Assembly: GCF_963662255.1 (NCBI RefSeq)
Contig: NC_085052.1
Span: forward strand, 14,979,151-15,043,150
Direction: 5' to 3'
Length of the DNA: 64,000 nucleotides
Origin: Cinclus cinclus
Taxonomy: Eukaryota; Chordata; Aves; Passeriformes; Cinclidae
In this document: piece by piece, positions 13,136 to 26,060 of the stretch
Layout of the letters: each line of letters starts with the position of its first letter
Numbering within the stretch: position 1 is the stretch's first letter
Program-made: the position numbers and the translations under genes
The notes under the pieces: generated by a model
Database searches by the model: none
Seen by the model: the letters and a program-made list of their open reading frames with translations, nothing else
Told to the model about the DNA's origin: nothing

Positions 13136-16100
13136 TAATACCATGAATAACGAATAAAGCAAAAAAGTCAACAAAATCTGTTCATAAACCAATTTGTGAA
13201 CACTTCAGAAAAGCAAAAACTCTTGAAGAATTGTGCTGGTGTCCTGCCTCTACTGTTAAAACATTTCATGTGAAATAACTTCAGCAATTTCTACCCTGCA
13301 GGTAAATTTTCAGCTAGACACAAACTGAAGTCCAAGCTAAAACTGAAACGGAAGAAAATAAATTTTAGTCACCATATCTCTGTAAATCAAGTCAGCTTTT
13401 TCATCAAATGGTGATTCCCACTTGTACTTTCATTCTTATTTTCAACAGAAAACACAGACAAGCTCAGTAAAACTTATCTGAATACATATCTTATGGAAAG
13501 GGGAGAAGACAGAATCCTGTACTCACTTGGCATCTTCAGATCAAGATGGAGAAATTGTTACAGAGACAAGTCCTTGACTAAAATTTACTCACAGAACAAG
13601 ACTAGATGCCCCCAAACATCATCTGCTCTACAATATAATGTTTTCATCAAATGTATTGAGAACAGTACAAATAATGCCAAAAAAGGGGAAGGTTTTTATT
13701 TATAATATACCACATTAAATTTATCATACCACATAAAACTTTGTGAATCATGAGGCTTCTTTTTCATAAGAAAGTAAAGTATAAAAATAGATCAGATTGT
13801 CTCAACCTATTTCCTTTCAAGTGTCTGGGACCAGAAGCAGCCCTATAACCTTAAATTAACTGGCACAAATTGGAAATTAAGGATTTGAAATTAGATAAGC
13901 ATTCAAATAAATGCACATATTTAGTTCAACATGAAGATCCTCTCTAAGGAGTCTATTTTTTGCATAAATGTCAGATTTGATGCAACCAAAACCTTAAAAA
14001 AAATAATATTATTTTCTGGTTTAATTTTTCCAAGGTCTTCATATAGATTCAGTGGTGTGGAAAAGTGACTAATACAAGACTTTAATGTGTCTTTGCCTGT
14101 CAAAACAACAGAACAGTTCCATGTGTGGAATAGCTGAAACTGTTGATTGAGAAGCAGAGTCATCTATGAGAAAAATGGTCTGTGATATGTGGCAGAAATC
14201 TGTTTCTATTTGGAAACATGATGAGAAATCAACATGAACATCACTTCCTTAATCACACAAAATTGGCAGGTTGATTTTCAAGTCATTATCCCAGTAATCA
14301 GATAAAAAGTTTTCAACATCAAATTGTTTCTATTTGTGGTCCCTTGATCATAGCATGTCTAAACAATTCTAACAATACATCCTGTTTAGAATAACTGCTC
14401 ATACCATCTGCACTGTAAATGAATAGGAAAAAATGGTTTTAGAACACTACCCTTCACAAGCTTTCACTGACTGACTCTGTTCCTCCCAGAGTTCAGCTTT
14501 ACTATGAACACTGGGAAGCATTCCTCAGAAGTCAGTTCACTTACTCATTTGTATTTGAGGCACAGACTTTGCTCACCACTGAGATAAGCAGTTCCTACTT
14601 TAATACAGGGAAAATATGCTCTCCGGCATAAAATGATTCAGACAAAGTGCATTGCTTCATATAGTTTGAACTTGAAAATAAAATATCCCAATTGCTCACG
14701 TTCCTGAACATTTTTGTTAAACAATGTCACAATTAGATTCTAATCCTAGCTTGGATGAACCAAACATTTCTTCAGTAGCCTGGGAAAATTGATTGCTTTT
14801 ATGTGAAAAATTATAGAAGAGATAGTAAGAAAAATTCTTGGAAAGACCAGGTTTGCTTATAAACCATATTTGACTTTGTCTAAGAATGTATTACTAATTA
14901 CAGGGGCAAAAAAATAAAGCACAAACATCAGAAAACCCAATTCCCATTTCACTCTTGTTTCAGAGGCAGGAAAGAATGGCTATTTATCACACACAACTAA
15001 ATTTAAGCCCTGTGTAAGCATAAACTTCTCTGTCCATAGTGGCTTTCATTGTAGCAACTGCTCTGAGGGAGTAATAAGAGATAAAAGGAGTCACTGAGTA
15101 CATGAACAAAAAAATAAATGCATCTTACACCTACATATATTAAAATCAGATATAAAATTTATTAAATTACAAATATGTGTTTGAAAGTAGTTTCAAGAAG
15201 TCAAGTATATTTCTTTACATGGCAGGCTTTCACAAACAACTGCTTATCTCAGTTAAAGAACGAGCTAGAGATGGTGGTAGTGGTGGTAACTGGTGATCAA
15301 GTAGCAAAGATAGACTGGCCTGAGGAGTAAACTGCAAATTTCTTCAAATGCTTTTTTCCCTGCCTTTGGTCAGCCAGAAAGAAATGGGTTTTGCCATTTT
15401 TTTTTCTCACCCTCTTTCCTGGGTACAAATAATCTCTTATCCCTGGCCTTTAGAATTTTCCAGGTCTGTTTATTAATATGAATTCCTTCCGTAGATGTGT
15501 TCTAGAAACCACATTTGTTAGGCCTCTGGTTGTGGCCAATCAACTAAAATCCCACTCTTGCAGCAAATAAGCAGTTCCCTACCACATCAAAGTAGCAGAA
15601 GCCCTAATACATATGTCAGAACTGTTCTTGCTTGCTTTCTTCATAACAGTCTGTAAACACAGATAAATTAAAAAAAAGAAAATGTGTAGGTGAGAGAAAT
15701 GTGTTGTGAATTGCAGAGATCATGAAACTGAGATATATAAGAATTCCTTTCTGCAGATCAAAGCTCACTCCTATCGTTTGTTCTTTACAAGTCAGAAATA
15801 AAAATCTAACATTCAGCTTTTTTTGAGCATAGCCTAAAATTAGATGACAACTGATTTCTGCCATTAGAAATGAAACTTCATGAAAGCAAGAGGTCCCCCA
15901 GCAATTAGGATGCTCAAATATGGTTCTGAATTCAAATATGTTTTAATCCATTAGTTATTAGGTTGATGAGAGACTGTGAAGTATTGTAACACTTACATTG
16001 CCAACCTTACTGTTCTAACTTTTTTAGAAGAGCCATGGGATTATACAAAAAAAGAATTCAAGAATCACATTTTGCAGATAATTTAATATACTGTGGTACA

Positions 16101-19100
16101 GAATGATATACTATATACAGCATATTCAATGACGGGCAGAATATGAAATATTCTGTGTAGCTATGTTTTTCTATGTCAAGACACAAGAGTTTAGGATCAT
16201 CCTGCTTATGTTAAGCTTAGAATATGGAACACTAAGAAAAATGTTAGAGGCACATGTGAAGCACTTAGAAAAACTGTAATGTGTGAAAATCTCTAGCCAC
16301 ATACAAACCATAAATGTGTTACTGAAAATTGCAGCATTTGTCTTTCCAGCTTTCATTACCAAAGCTGTGATTTTCTCAGCATGTTCACTGGCAAACTGCA
16401 CTGCTTTGAAACTAATAAAGTCAGTAACACTCTGCTACCCTTGGTATTACAGGAAGAATACTAAAAATACTAACAGAGTAAACTCAGACAGATTCATCCA
16501 TGAACAAGGGATTTCTGCCATTACATTTGCCATTTCTAGGGAGAAGGCTTAATCTTTAGCAGCTATTAACAATTTGGATTTTATATCTGCAAATTTCAAA
16601 ACCCAAAATATCTCGAATAAAACTGACGTTTAGAAATGTTCCTACCTACTTCAGCTGACAGTAGAAGCATTTACAGATTTTTAATATGAAATATTTACCA
16701 AGAATACAGAATTTGTCATGTGTTGAGAAAATAAATAGTCTTCACTGTACCACAAACCAACTTACAGCCATACATTTAACTGCAAAGGACAATACTTGTA
16801 ACTACTTCTCACATGCAATATTTCCAAATGTTGAGAGTACCTGCTGATATAATTTTTGTGTGCCTTTACTTTTAGAATAAAATTTCTGTTTATGAATAAA
16901 GCATTATTTGAGTACTCAAAGTTACAGACAAATACATTCTCTTTATCATCGCCCAAGCATTTCAGAAACAAGCATGCATAAATCATGTCATAAAATGTCC
17001 AAGATGCAACAAGTCTCTCATAGCTGCTCTTGCAGGGAATGATAGGGTGTGCATGACATATTGAATATTCTCTTTACAACAACAATGGATTTCTCTTCCC
17101 CCATGAAACAGTACTTTTATTAATAACAGGGCATGCAAGTTGTACCAGTGCACATATCAACTAATTCATCCATCTTCTGTAAAATCCAGCTTAATCTCCA
17201 AACAGGAAACAGAGTTGGACTAAAAAATTTACAAGAAAATATTTAAACATTTCTAGAACTTGGCAAACTCCATTACTTAATGAGTGTTTTGTCCAAACTT
17301 GCCTATCTCATTTCCTATCTGACAAACAAACTTCATTATGCTTCCAAATACAGTGTTCTAATGCTCAAATTAATTCTTATATTCAAATTAAAATTGTAAT
17401 TCTATCATATTTATAGTGTATTACAGAAAAGTGATTAAAGAAATTGATCCATTAGACCATTTGTTGAATGTTTGTTGAAACCTTTGTTGAATTTCTGCGC
17501 AAGCACCTATAGAAACATTGCCTGGAATTTTTTTTTGATGGCTTGAAACTAGAAGAACATTCTGGGCAAATGCATAGGAGTGGCTGAACAAACTGATGAG
17601 GGGATTTTATAGAGAACTAAATTCAGTCAGAGTAATACAACTGGGAAGTTCATCTCCTTATCCACCAGAAGCATTCACAGCTCTGCTATGCCTGGAAGCT
17701 TCCAGTGGAGTCAGTCTTTTAGCCAAATAGCTAAAAGTAGTTGGTCACTATTATCACATCTCCTAGGCCACTCCTTGCCCAGAACCTTGCAGAGGGTCAG
17801 CCCTCCTGGAAGCACTCAGAGGGGTATTGAACATTTACCTGAACACAGACAATGTTCCTGTCCCCTCCCCTCATTCTGAGCTCAGCAGAATTGCTTCAGC
17901 CTGACACAGAACCCCGTGGCACTGACAGCTGTGACCTCTCGTGCTGTGCATATATTGTCAGCATGAGTACAAATGTCATTGCTACACCAGTATAAATCAC
18001 CTTTAAAACTACTGCTGTTTGTAAGCCTTCAACCCACCAGATTTGCTTAAGATTTGTGCTCTTTGTACACGATGCACTGCACTGGCCCAGCTGTACTCAC
18101 GATTGCAATGATATAATTGAAAACTGTTTCATTAAATTGAAAAAAACAAAAACCTTCCTTCTCTTTGTTAAGAAAAATACAGATAAAAGAATGAATTCTG
18201 CTAAGAATAAAGTGAAGCATATTCTACGACAAACAGAAATTTCAAATTAGGTTTGGTAGAGTGACTCATCAGCCCCTAAACCAGAAAGATTTTCTAAATA
18301 TTTCTAGACTTCTAAACTGAGGAACAGGTGAAAATAAAGCCCCTGTTTCTTTTAAGCTGTGAAAGCCAACTTTAAATGTATCTTAATGGAGGTGTATTTT
18401 TACAAAATATCTTCCTTTGTTCTTTTTTGTGACAATTTTATTGATGTTTTATTCAATCTGCATTTATGAATAAGGGTTATGATTCTTTTAAATGGTATTT
18501 GACTAATAGTTTTACATTGTCATGATAAGAAATAGTTATTATTCTTTTTTTATAGAAGAATTATAATATACTGCTAATTAGCATTATAATTCTCCTTAGA
18601 AAGAAACCTTACAATGGAAGTTAACCTGTGAAAATAGAGAAAAGGACAATCTTCAGGACTGCACATCTACACAGAAGTCTCTAATTTTTTTCTTTGAAAA
18701 AAGAAACAATGCCTTAATAATAATTGTAAAAAGAAAAAGAAAAAAATAGTACCTAAATAGGTGCAGAAAGCCACCTTCTCTAAGCATCCTAACAACTCAA
18801 GCCAGAACATTTGTAAAATTTTAAAAGAAAGCAGATCTTCTAGATTCATGTTTCTGATCTAGTTGGAATTTCATGAGCTAAATAGGAAACAAAGTGCTGA
18901 AATCTTTAATGTCATCAATTTGTCAAAAATTTTATAGGCTAAATGAAATAGGTGTTTTTACTAATGTCTTTGTTTGATTTCTTGGACTCATAACAGTTGA
19001 ATACTGTGATTAATTACAATTTTTTTATTATTCCAATTTCTGCTGAAGTTATCTTCACTGTAGGAATTGCTGCATACCCAGGTTTGCAGATTTCTATACA

Positions 19101-22100
19101 TCTTTTTCTGAGTGTCTATATGAACCTTCTTCCATTAATTCAATTACAGACACTGCCAAAATATGTCTATTTACATGCCAAAAGTCAAAATACGCATCAC
19201 GCAGTTTCTATTCTACTCTAAAGCTTAGTATTTTTCACACACCAAATTTCAAACAGTGGTGTGTGAGCCAGACCTGCCTGCAGAAGGCAGGAAAACAGCT
19301 GCATGACTGAAACCATTCACCAAAAAAGGTCAAGTACTGTCAGCTTGCCAAATTCATTGTTTTTGTGTAACCTGAATGCTTCAGCAGAAGGCTGTGGGAA
19401 AATCTGTAGCCAGTCTCAGCTGTGAAAAGAGATCACCATCTATTTTGTAATTTGTCTTCTGTATGCAACTTGAACTACAAAGGAATTGTTCTGCAATAAC
19501 TATTCACTGTAACAACAACTTAATTTCCTTTCTATTTACATGGGGGCAAATCCAATCCTCTAAACACTGTCCTCTTTGCAGTCTGACTCCACAGATCCCG
19601 AATGTAAAGGGCTCCAGCTCCCCTCTTCAGGGAGTTGGTAAGTATCATTTCCATGAGAAGAGAATATTTCTTAGCTTCTTTTGTTCATTATAAACATTCA
19701 GTGGTAATATTCAGCTCTCCTGCAATGATTATCCTCTCCCACATCATCAGAAATATGCTTCAGAACCCCTAGAACTAAAACTTTCATTTACTGAGCTTCA
19801 AATAGAAGAAAAAATAACAGCACAACTAAAGGTCTGAAACTTCTTTCAGACTAGTTCTTGTACAGGTTACAACCAGGAAATCAGACACCTGTGTTACCCT
19901 AACGGTTTTCTCCATTTGATTCTCCAGAATTACTTTAAATCAGGTTTTCAAATGAAACTTTGCCCAGAAAATAATACTTTTGTCTGTTGAAACTGGTATG
20001 ACATGATTCCTGGTCAAATTTTCAGTACAAAATAATTGGGTTTACAACTTCTCTCTGCTGCCTTTACTTTAACAATGATTCATGTTTCCTTTCTAGCCAT
20101 GGAAGAACAGTTTAAAAATTCTGTGTGGGTTTTGTTTTTTGATAGAGTATGTTGCGTTACGCTGAATTTTCTTTATCTGCACAACGGTGATATAACAACA
20201 TCTACTCCAATGTTACTCACTTACTAAGAAGCTTGCAGGGCAATGAAGTTCTGCTGGCCATGGATGTTGCAGGTTCTCGGCAAGGGGAGACACTTCTGGC
20301 CTCTCCTACAAGGAAATGTCATGACTCCCAATTTAGAGAACCAGCAACAGCTGGAAATAGTAATTACAGAGAAAGCAAGAGGAGTTTTCCATTAAAAACT
20401 GTTTCTTTCTCATAGTTAACCAGCAGTAGTAAAGAAAAAAACACGTACAAGAATGAAGTCTGGCCTGTCTTTAACAGAATGAGAAAACACCCACTGAATT
20501 AATTGAAGCTGACATTTCACCCAGGACATGATTAGACACTGATGACCAAGAAATCAAAGCAGTATTAAGTTATACAAGATAAAGGTACAATGCACCTTAA
20601 AAGCTACCCAAAGCCCAGGTTTTAGCCTGCCCAATTATTTCAGCTATGCAAAATGAAACCATCAGCATGATTTTTACCACCAAAACACAGGTATTTTCCT
20701 CTATCTTACTTTGACCATCAGGTTTCCTTCATGCTAATTTTCTAACTTCTTGTTTCTCTACTCCATACATATTCCAAACTATTTTTCTGCTATTTATTAT
20801 GTTTTACATGTTTCAGACATTTTTGTTTTTACAGAATAATATGTATAAAGTACACAAAAGTAACAAAATTCTACAAGTAGCTACAATTCTGAATTGCAAA
20901 AACCTGTCTTTTTCTTCACATGTGAACTCTTTACACATAAGACTCATCAAAGCTGATTGATCTCAGCTCTGTTAACACAATTAACTCTAGGTGCCCAAAC
21001 AGGAACATGAGGGACAAGGAAACAACAGTTCCTTGAACAGATGAAAAGTAACTTGGGTAAAGAACGAGAAATAATTTCTTGATAAGGTCCCAATTATGTC
21101 TTTAATTTCAAAACCTTTTTTACACAATTTTTCAAATAATTTTTATTTTATTTTTAGAGTTCTTCACCCAACACCTCTATAAATAAATTTTTCTCATAAA
21201 GGAGGTCAGAAACAGAAGAGACAATGTATTACATATGCCATAAAATAAATGGAAAAGTTTTCATAAAGTCTGCATTATAAACCAGCTCTAAGTTCTGTAA
21301 GTTCTACATTATTGTGTGGCATCACATGCAGTTCCTTTTTCCATATGTTGGGTGCAACTGGCAATTCACATCTCTTCTGGTAATTATATGCCACATAAAT
21401 ATTTCATGCAACAACAATTATGCAAACCCTATTTGCCTGATAGAGGCTGCCATGTATATAAGTACATTTTCCTGCTCTCTGTAGGGTAATTTGAACGACC
21501 CAGCATGCCTCGATCAGCATTGGAAATACATGCATTTTGTAGGTATCTATGATATAATTCCTCTCAAAAATTACAGATCTCAATTATCACATCTTTTTTT
21601 AGTCAGGCTTCTAAATAAAGCAGAAATTCATGCAATTATTTTATATAAATGTATGCTCTGAGCAGTCAAACACTGCTCTTGGAAGTATATATTTGAATAT
21701 TTTACAAGTTTTGCAGTTGGTACATCACATGTGAAGTAAATGAATTCCCATGGAAAGACTTCATTATTTTCTTAATTTCTACTGGGAGTCACAGAGGTGC
21801 CCTTTTCTTTGTCTTTCACAAACAATTAACCTTTTGCCATGTATGCAATTGGCTGAGAGCAATCCTAAGTGGCTCAGAGAATAATTTACAGCAGAAACTG
21901 TACAAAGTTAATTAGTATTAGTCTAAGGTTATTCATATATTATCAACCCAAGAAAATGGTCATCATGACCCTCACGGAACTTTAAGCAACAGCTGGGTCT
22001 TCTCAACATCAGCTGCAGAGCATAAATGCTACTCAGGCTCAAGTATAGACACAGGTCTTTTAACCATGGCCATTTTAAGTCCATATGTTAAAACTTCTGA

Positions 22101-22478
22101 ACATACAGGTATACAGAAGCATGCAAAATAGATAACTCTGTGCTATTACTCACTTCTTACGTTAAACAAAACAGAAACAAATAACCAACCAATACCAGAA
22201 GTACTCTTCATTTTGTCTGAGAATTATTTTCCTTGTTCTCATTCTTAGAGAAAAGTTCATTCAGATTTTACAGATTGATTATGTGTAAAGATTAAGCCTC
22301 TTTAGAATTAATTATGAGCATGACTACTTCTAAAGACAGAATCAAGGCATAAAGAACACAGTCTCAATTTTAATTTTGGCAAACCAGAAAGGGAGCTCTT
22401 GGTGTGCTTCTTATACTACTTGAAGTGCACATTATTTGATTTCCAGATATCTGCACTGCTAGCCATGTATGTGAGAGA
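13136..22478. other. AT-rich intergenic sequence, no gene recognised
   Basis: The hairpin at 18557-18593 is the only structured element I noticed. A GC-richer stretch near 17640-17960 holds no recognisable frame or repeat. Confidence 0.6.
18557..18593. repeat. Perfect 11-base inverted repeat with palindromic loop
   Basis: AGAATTATAAT (18557-18567) and ATTATAATTCT (18583-18593) are exact reverse complements separated by 15 bases. With one mismatch the stem extends outward by about four bases. The spacer contains GCTAATTAGC, itself a palindrome that includes the homeodomain core TAATTA. In AT-rich DNA this may be chance, or the core of a small hairpin element. Confidence 0.6.
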
Positions 22479-22484
22479 GTGGAG

Positions 22485-23376
22485 TGTTATGGGTTAATGA
22501 CTCAAAACATTCCCCAGTTGTGAAGGTAGCAGAGGGCTTTATTGGAGATGGGCTTAGAGATGGAGGAGTTGAGCTTCTGGTATTTGTTTTTACAGCTAGT
22601 CCACACTTCCTTTTGGCACCTATGGCAAGTGTGTCCACCAGCACCCAGTCTATTATATGGAATTATTTTCTACCATTGGATGCCTTAGGTACACAGGTAA
22701 ATTTAACTGACAGTCTCACTTACAAAGTAGACTTACATTCCCAATCTAGGGACATACTTTTGTAAGTTTCTGACTAATTAAAGGTCACTCAGAAATCCAA
22801 AAATACAATTACAATGGCCAACAGCCTCCACCCAGACCACAGTGTCCCCACACAGGTATTTAATGGGAGCTGTGTTTTGTTGGCTCGGCACACGCTGCTG
22901 AATATTGTAAAGGCACTGCAGGGCAGGAAGGACAACGCTAGAATCCTTTTTTCTAAGGGGAGGGAGGAGCAGGGGAAGAAGTAAAACACCTTCTGCATAG
23001 ACTGCTCCTGCCATGGCAGGCATGAGAGGCAGCAGAGTGTGATGCAGCCCCTGGAGCACAGTGACCATTTCCTCGTGGTGCCAATCACCAGGGGCCAATC
23101 TGGCTCCTGCACTGCTCAGCCAGCAGTGCCTGCCACAGAGACATGGCCACATCACAGGCCTGAACCCTGGGAGCAGAAGATGTTTAGGGACTGCCTTTAG
23201 CTGGTATAAGGCTTCAGATAAGAAAGACATTTGAACAGGGTAGTTATGGAACAGTGGGTAAATGGTGCCTTGGCTGCAAGTATATACACATATATATATA
23301 TATATACACATATACATATATATATACATATATACATATACATATACATATATACCACCAGAGTATAGCAGCAACA
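22485..23376. mobile_element. Candidate solitary retroviral LTR with near-identical flanks
   Basis: An 892-base block starts TGTTATGGG and ends AGCAACA, so its ends form the TGTT...AACA imperfect inverted repeat expected of an LTR. It is flanked by GTGGAG (22479-22484) and GTGGAT (23377-23382), a possible 6-base target duplication with one mismatch. The interior between about 22780 and 23220 is clearly GC-richer than the surroundings. No gag, pol or env-like frame accompanies it, so it would be a solo LTR. I cannot name the family, and orientation is uncertain. The minus-strand 198-codon frame inside it is partly microsatellite translation. Confidence 0.45.
23280..23355. repeat. TA/CATA dinucleotide microsatellite
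   Basis: An alternating purine-pyrimidine tract of about 76 bases made of TATATA and CATATA units, near the right end of the candidate LTR. It gives artificial Tyr/Ile/Met-rich open frames on both strands. Confidence 0.95.
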
Positions 23377-23987
23377 GTGGATACCTGACTGAAAAGACTT
23401 TTGTCCTTGGAATAGTGATCTATTCATCAAAGGTCTCCAGCCCATTCTAGAAGTCATGGGAATGAACCAAATAGTCCCTTTTCCATCAGTCTGCAAAGTC
23501 TAGTTAAATTTCAGCATGTGAAGAATTGAACTGGGTAGCTGGTCAAAAGAGCTCCACTTTGCAGATGACTTAAATTTATTGACTTAAAGTTATCTTGTGG
23601 AAAATTTCTCACTGCTGATCTGAGAGCCTCTTAGATTCTTTCTGCAACTCACTTCATATCTCAAAACCATATAAGAGATTAAATAACATCTACTATAAAC
23701 ATTGTCAAGCTGAGTCAGTATCTCTGTGGTGGCTGGAAAGTAAAAAAGCCTGATCCCTGATTAAAGAAAAACTCAAAAGATCTGCCATAATAAATCATTG
23801 GTTTAGAGAAGAATTAATCTCTTTCTAAAAACAGTGAACCCTCAGAGATATCCTTCTTGATTCTCCTGACTTTTTAAAGACTAAGTATAATAAGGATTTT
23901 TTGTACTTTTCACAGTTTTAAACTTAAGAGGAAAATGTGATCTTGAAAGTTAAACTTGGATTCTAGTATAAAGAATTACATCCCACT

Positions 23988-24013
23988 CAAATTCAAAAAC
24001 CAAATTCAAAAAC
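23988..24013. repeat. Two-copy 13-base direct repeat
   Basis: CAAATTCAAAAAC occurs twice in tandem without mismatch, followed by an A-rich run with more CAAAAA units. It is probably slippage-derived simple sequence. Confidence 0.85.
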
Positions 24014-26022
24014 CAAAAAACAAAAAAGACAATATAAAGGAATGAAAATCAAATATAAAATAAATCCTTAAAAAATTGAGAGAAACACAGTAGATCAGCA
24101 GAATACAGGGCATGTGAAATGAGAATGGTGGTTTGGAAAATTGGATAAAGAAGATAAAATTAAATCTTGCTCATACTTTTATAGACTGGAGATATTTGCA
24201 TCTGGAATAATTAGGTTTATTCTTTCTTTTTTTCCCTTGAAAACTTCTCATTTGTTATTGACTTCTAGAAGAATATGAACATTTTAACAACAAATAGAAA
24301 TGATTTAACAATTTGACTCAGTTTAACAAAACCCCAATATAGCAACCTGCTCTGAACTTGGTAAAATTAGTTATTTTTCTGGTCTCGGATGGTAGTTTCT
24401 TTTGTGAAGCTAAATGAAAATGTGAAAACATGCTGGTATACCAATGGCAGAGGACTGACCAGTTGCAAAAGTTACATTCATAAGCAACAGGATGAATTAA
24501 GGAATATCTATTCAGGTTTCAGAATAAATAATTCAGGGAACAGTTAACAGCCCATTGTAAGTAAGCATAAGAAGTCCCACTGACGAGGGTGGTTTTGGCT
24601 CTAGTCCTACAGCTTTATTCCTGCCATACACAGTCTGTGCTTGGGCCTCCAATCTCCTTGCATGTGTTGTAGCTCAGCTCTGTGAAAGAAATGAGACCTT
24701 CATATGTCCACTAAGATGAAGTACCATCCGTAGTTTATGGGGTTTATCAATTTATGTAGATGCCAAGTTTGATACCTGCCTATTTTGTCCGTTCTTCTGA
24801 ACAATGCACCGTGGCAGATTATAGGTAACTGTGCTATTATCCACCTAGAAATTTAGGGGGAGTTTAAGCTTCCTTAAGTTTTCATGTTTGCTTTTAACAC
24901 TCCATCAAACATTTATTTTACCTCAGAGCAAAAATATGTTAAGTTTAAATGTTTATTTTACATACAAGGAGAAAGTATTATTTATTGATAGTCAAAAGGA
25001 AATCTCTTGAGGAAATAACTACATGTTATTTCCTGTAAAAATCATGGTAGTGCTCTGTCGGGATTACACTGCTAATACTCAGGAAATCCTTGTCTAGTCT
25101 ATACAAATATTTTTAAATATTTATTAAAATACTCAAACACACTGCGGGTTGCTTTGTTCCACCACATTCCATCTTTCAATCCATTCACATCCAGTTGAAT
25201 CAGATGGAAGGAAGATACGTGGCAGGCTTTCTAAATTACCTGTCAGAATGAGGGAAGAACACATTAGAGAAAGAGCAGAAGACATGACAAGACATGACTG
25301 GGGAGTGCACTATAGTCCTTGGAAGAAGATTGAGGCCAAACTGAAGTAACAAACTGAATTAAATATCTCTTAATGTCACAAAAACTATCTCTCCTTATTT
25401 GCTTAAGTCAGCGGACAAAGATAACAGAGAAGAGATTTTTGAGAGGAAATCAGCTAAAACATAGTGGGAATGACAGAATATACAGCATAAATGGACATAC
25501 TGCTAAATGGATAAAATGTTAAAGAAAAAAAATTTCTGCTTAATTTTAAGCATCTTTCAAAACAGATTTCATCATTTGTGGGTTTTTTTCATCAAAGGAA
25601 ATGCCTTCTTGTACAACGTGGTTTAGTGGGCACCATGTGCATCAAAATTTAGATAAAGTAGATTACTGTAGAAAAATTAGTGCAGAAACACTAAAAATTA
25701 AATGGAAGTGCAGATGATACTAAGTATATCTTCAGACAGTTGACTCTGAAGGGAATCTATAGTTTTGCAAGAGTTCTGTAGAAGGAACTTGAAATTTCTA
25801 TTTCAACTTGCCTAAGGAAACTTCCATTAAAATAGACCTTCTGCTGGGTTGTCAGTTCCCAACCAGACTTTTCTATGGATTCATTAAAATATTCCAGTTT
25901 TAAGAATACTAAAGTGCTAAATAAATAAGTATTGTAAAGACTACACTATTATTTAGGTTTTACTATTATTTGAAATCTGGGAACTCATAAATATCCTATT
26001 TGTGGCAACTAATTGCAACTCA

Positions 26023-26060
26023 TTTTTCTTTCTTTCTTTCTTTTTTTTTTTTTTTCTTTT
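26023..26060. repeat. CTTT and poly-T tract
   Basis: Several TTTC units merge into a 16-base T run, followed by a second short T run. It could be the poly(A) end of a minus-strand retroposed copy, but I see no recognisable retrocopy to its left or right. Confidence 0.85.

Noticed and set aside
22778..23374. 198-codon minus-strand open frame, the second longest in the window
   Set aside because: Its start is Tyr/Ile/Met-rich translation of the TA/CATA microsatellite, and the rest falls in the GC-richer interior of the candidate LTR. It shows no retroviral or other domain.
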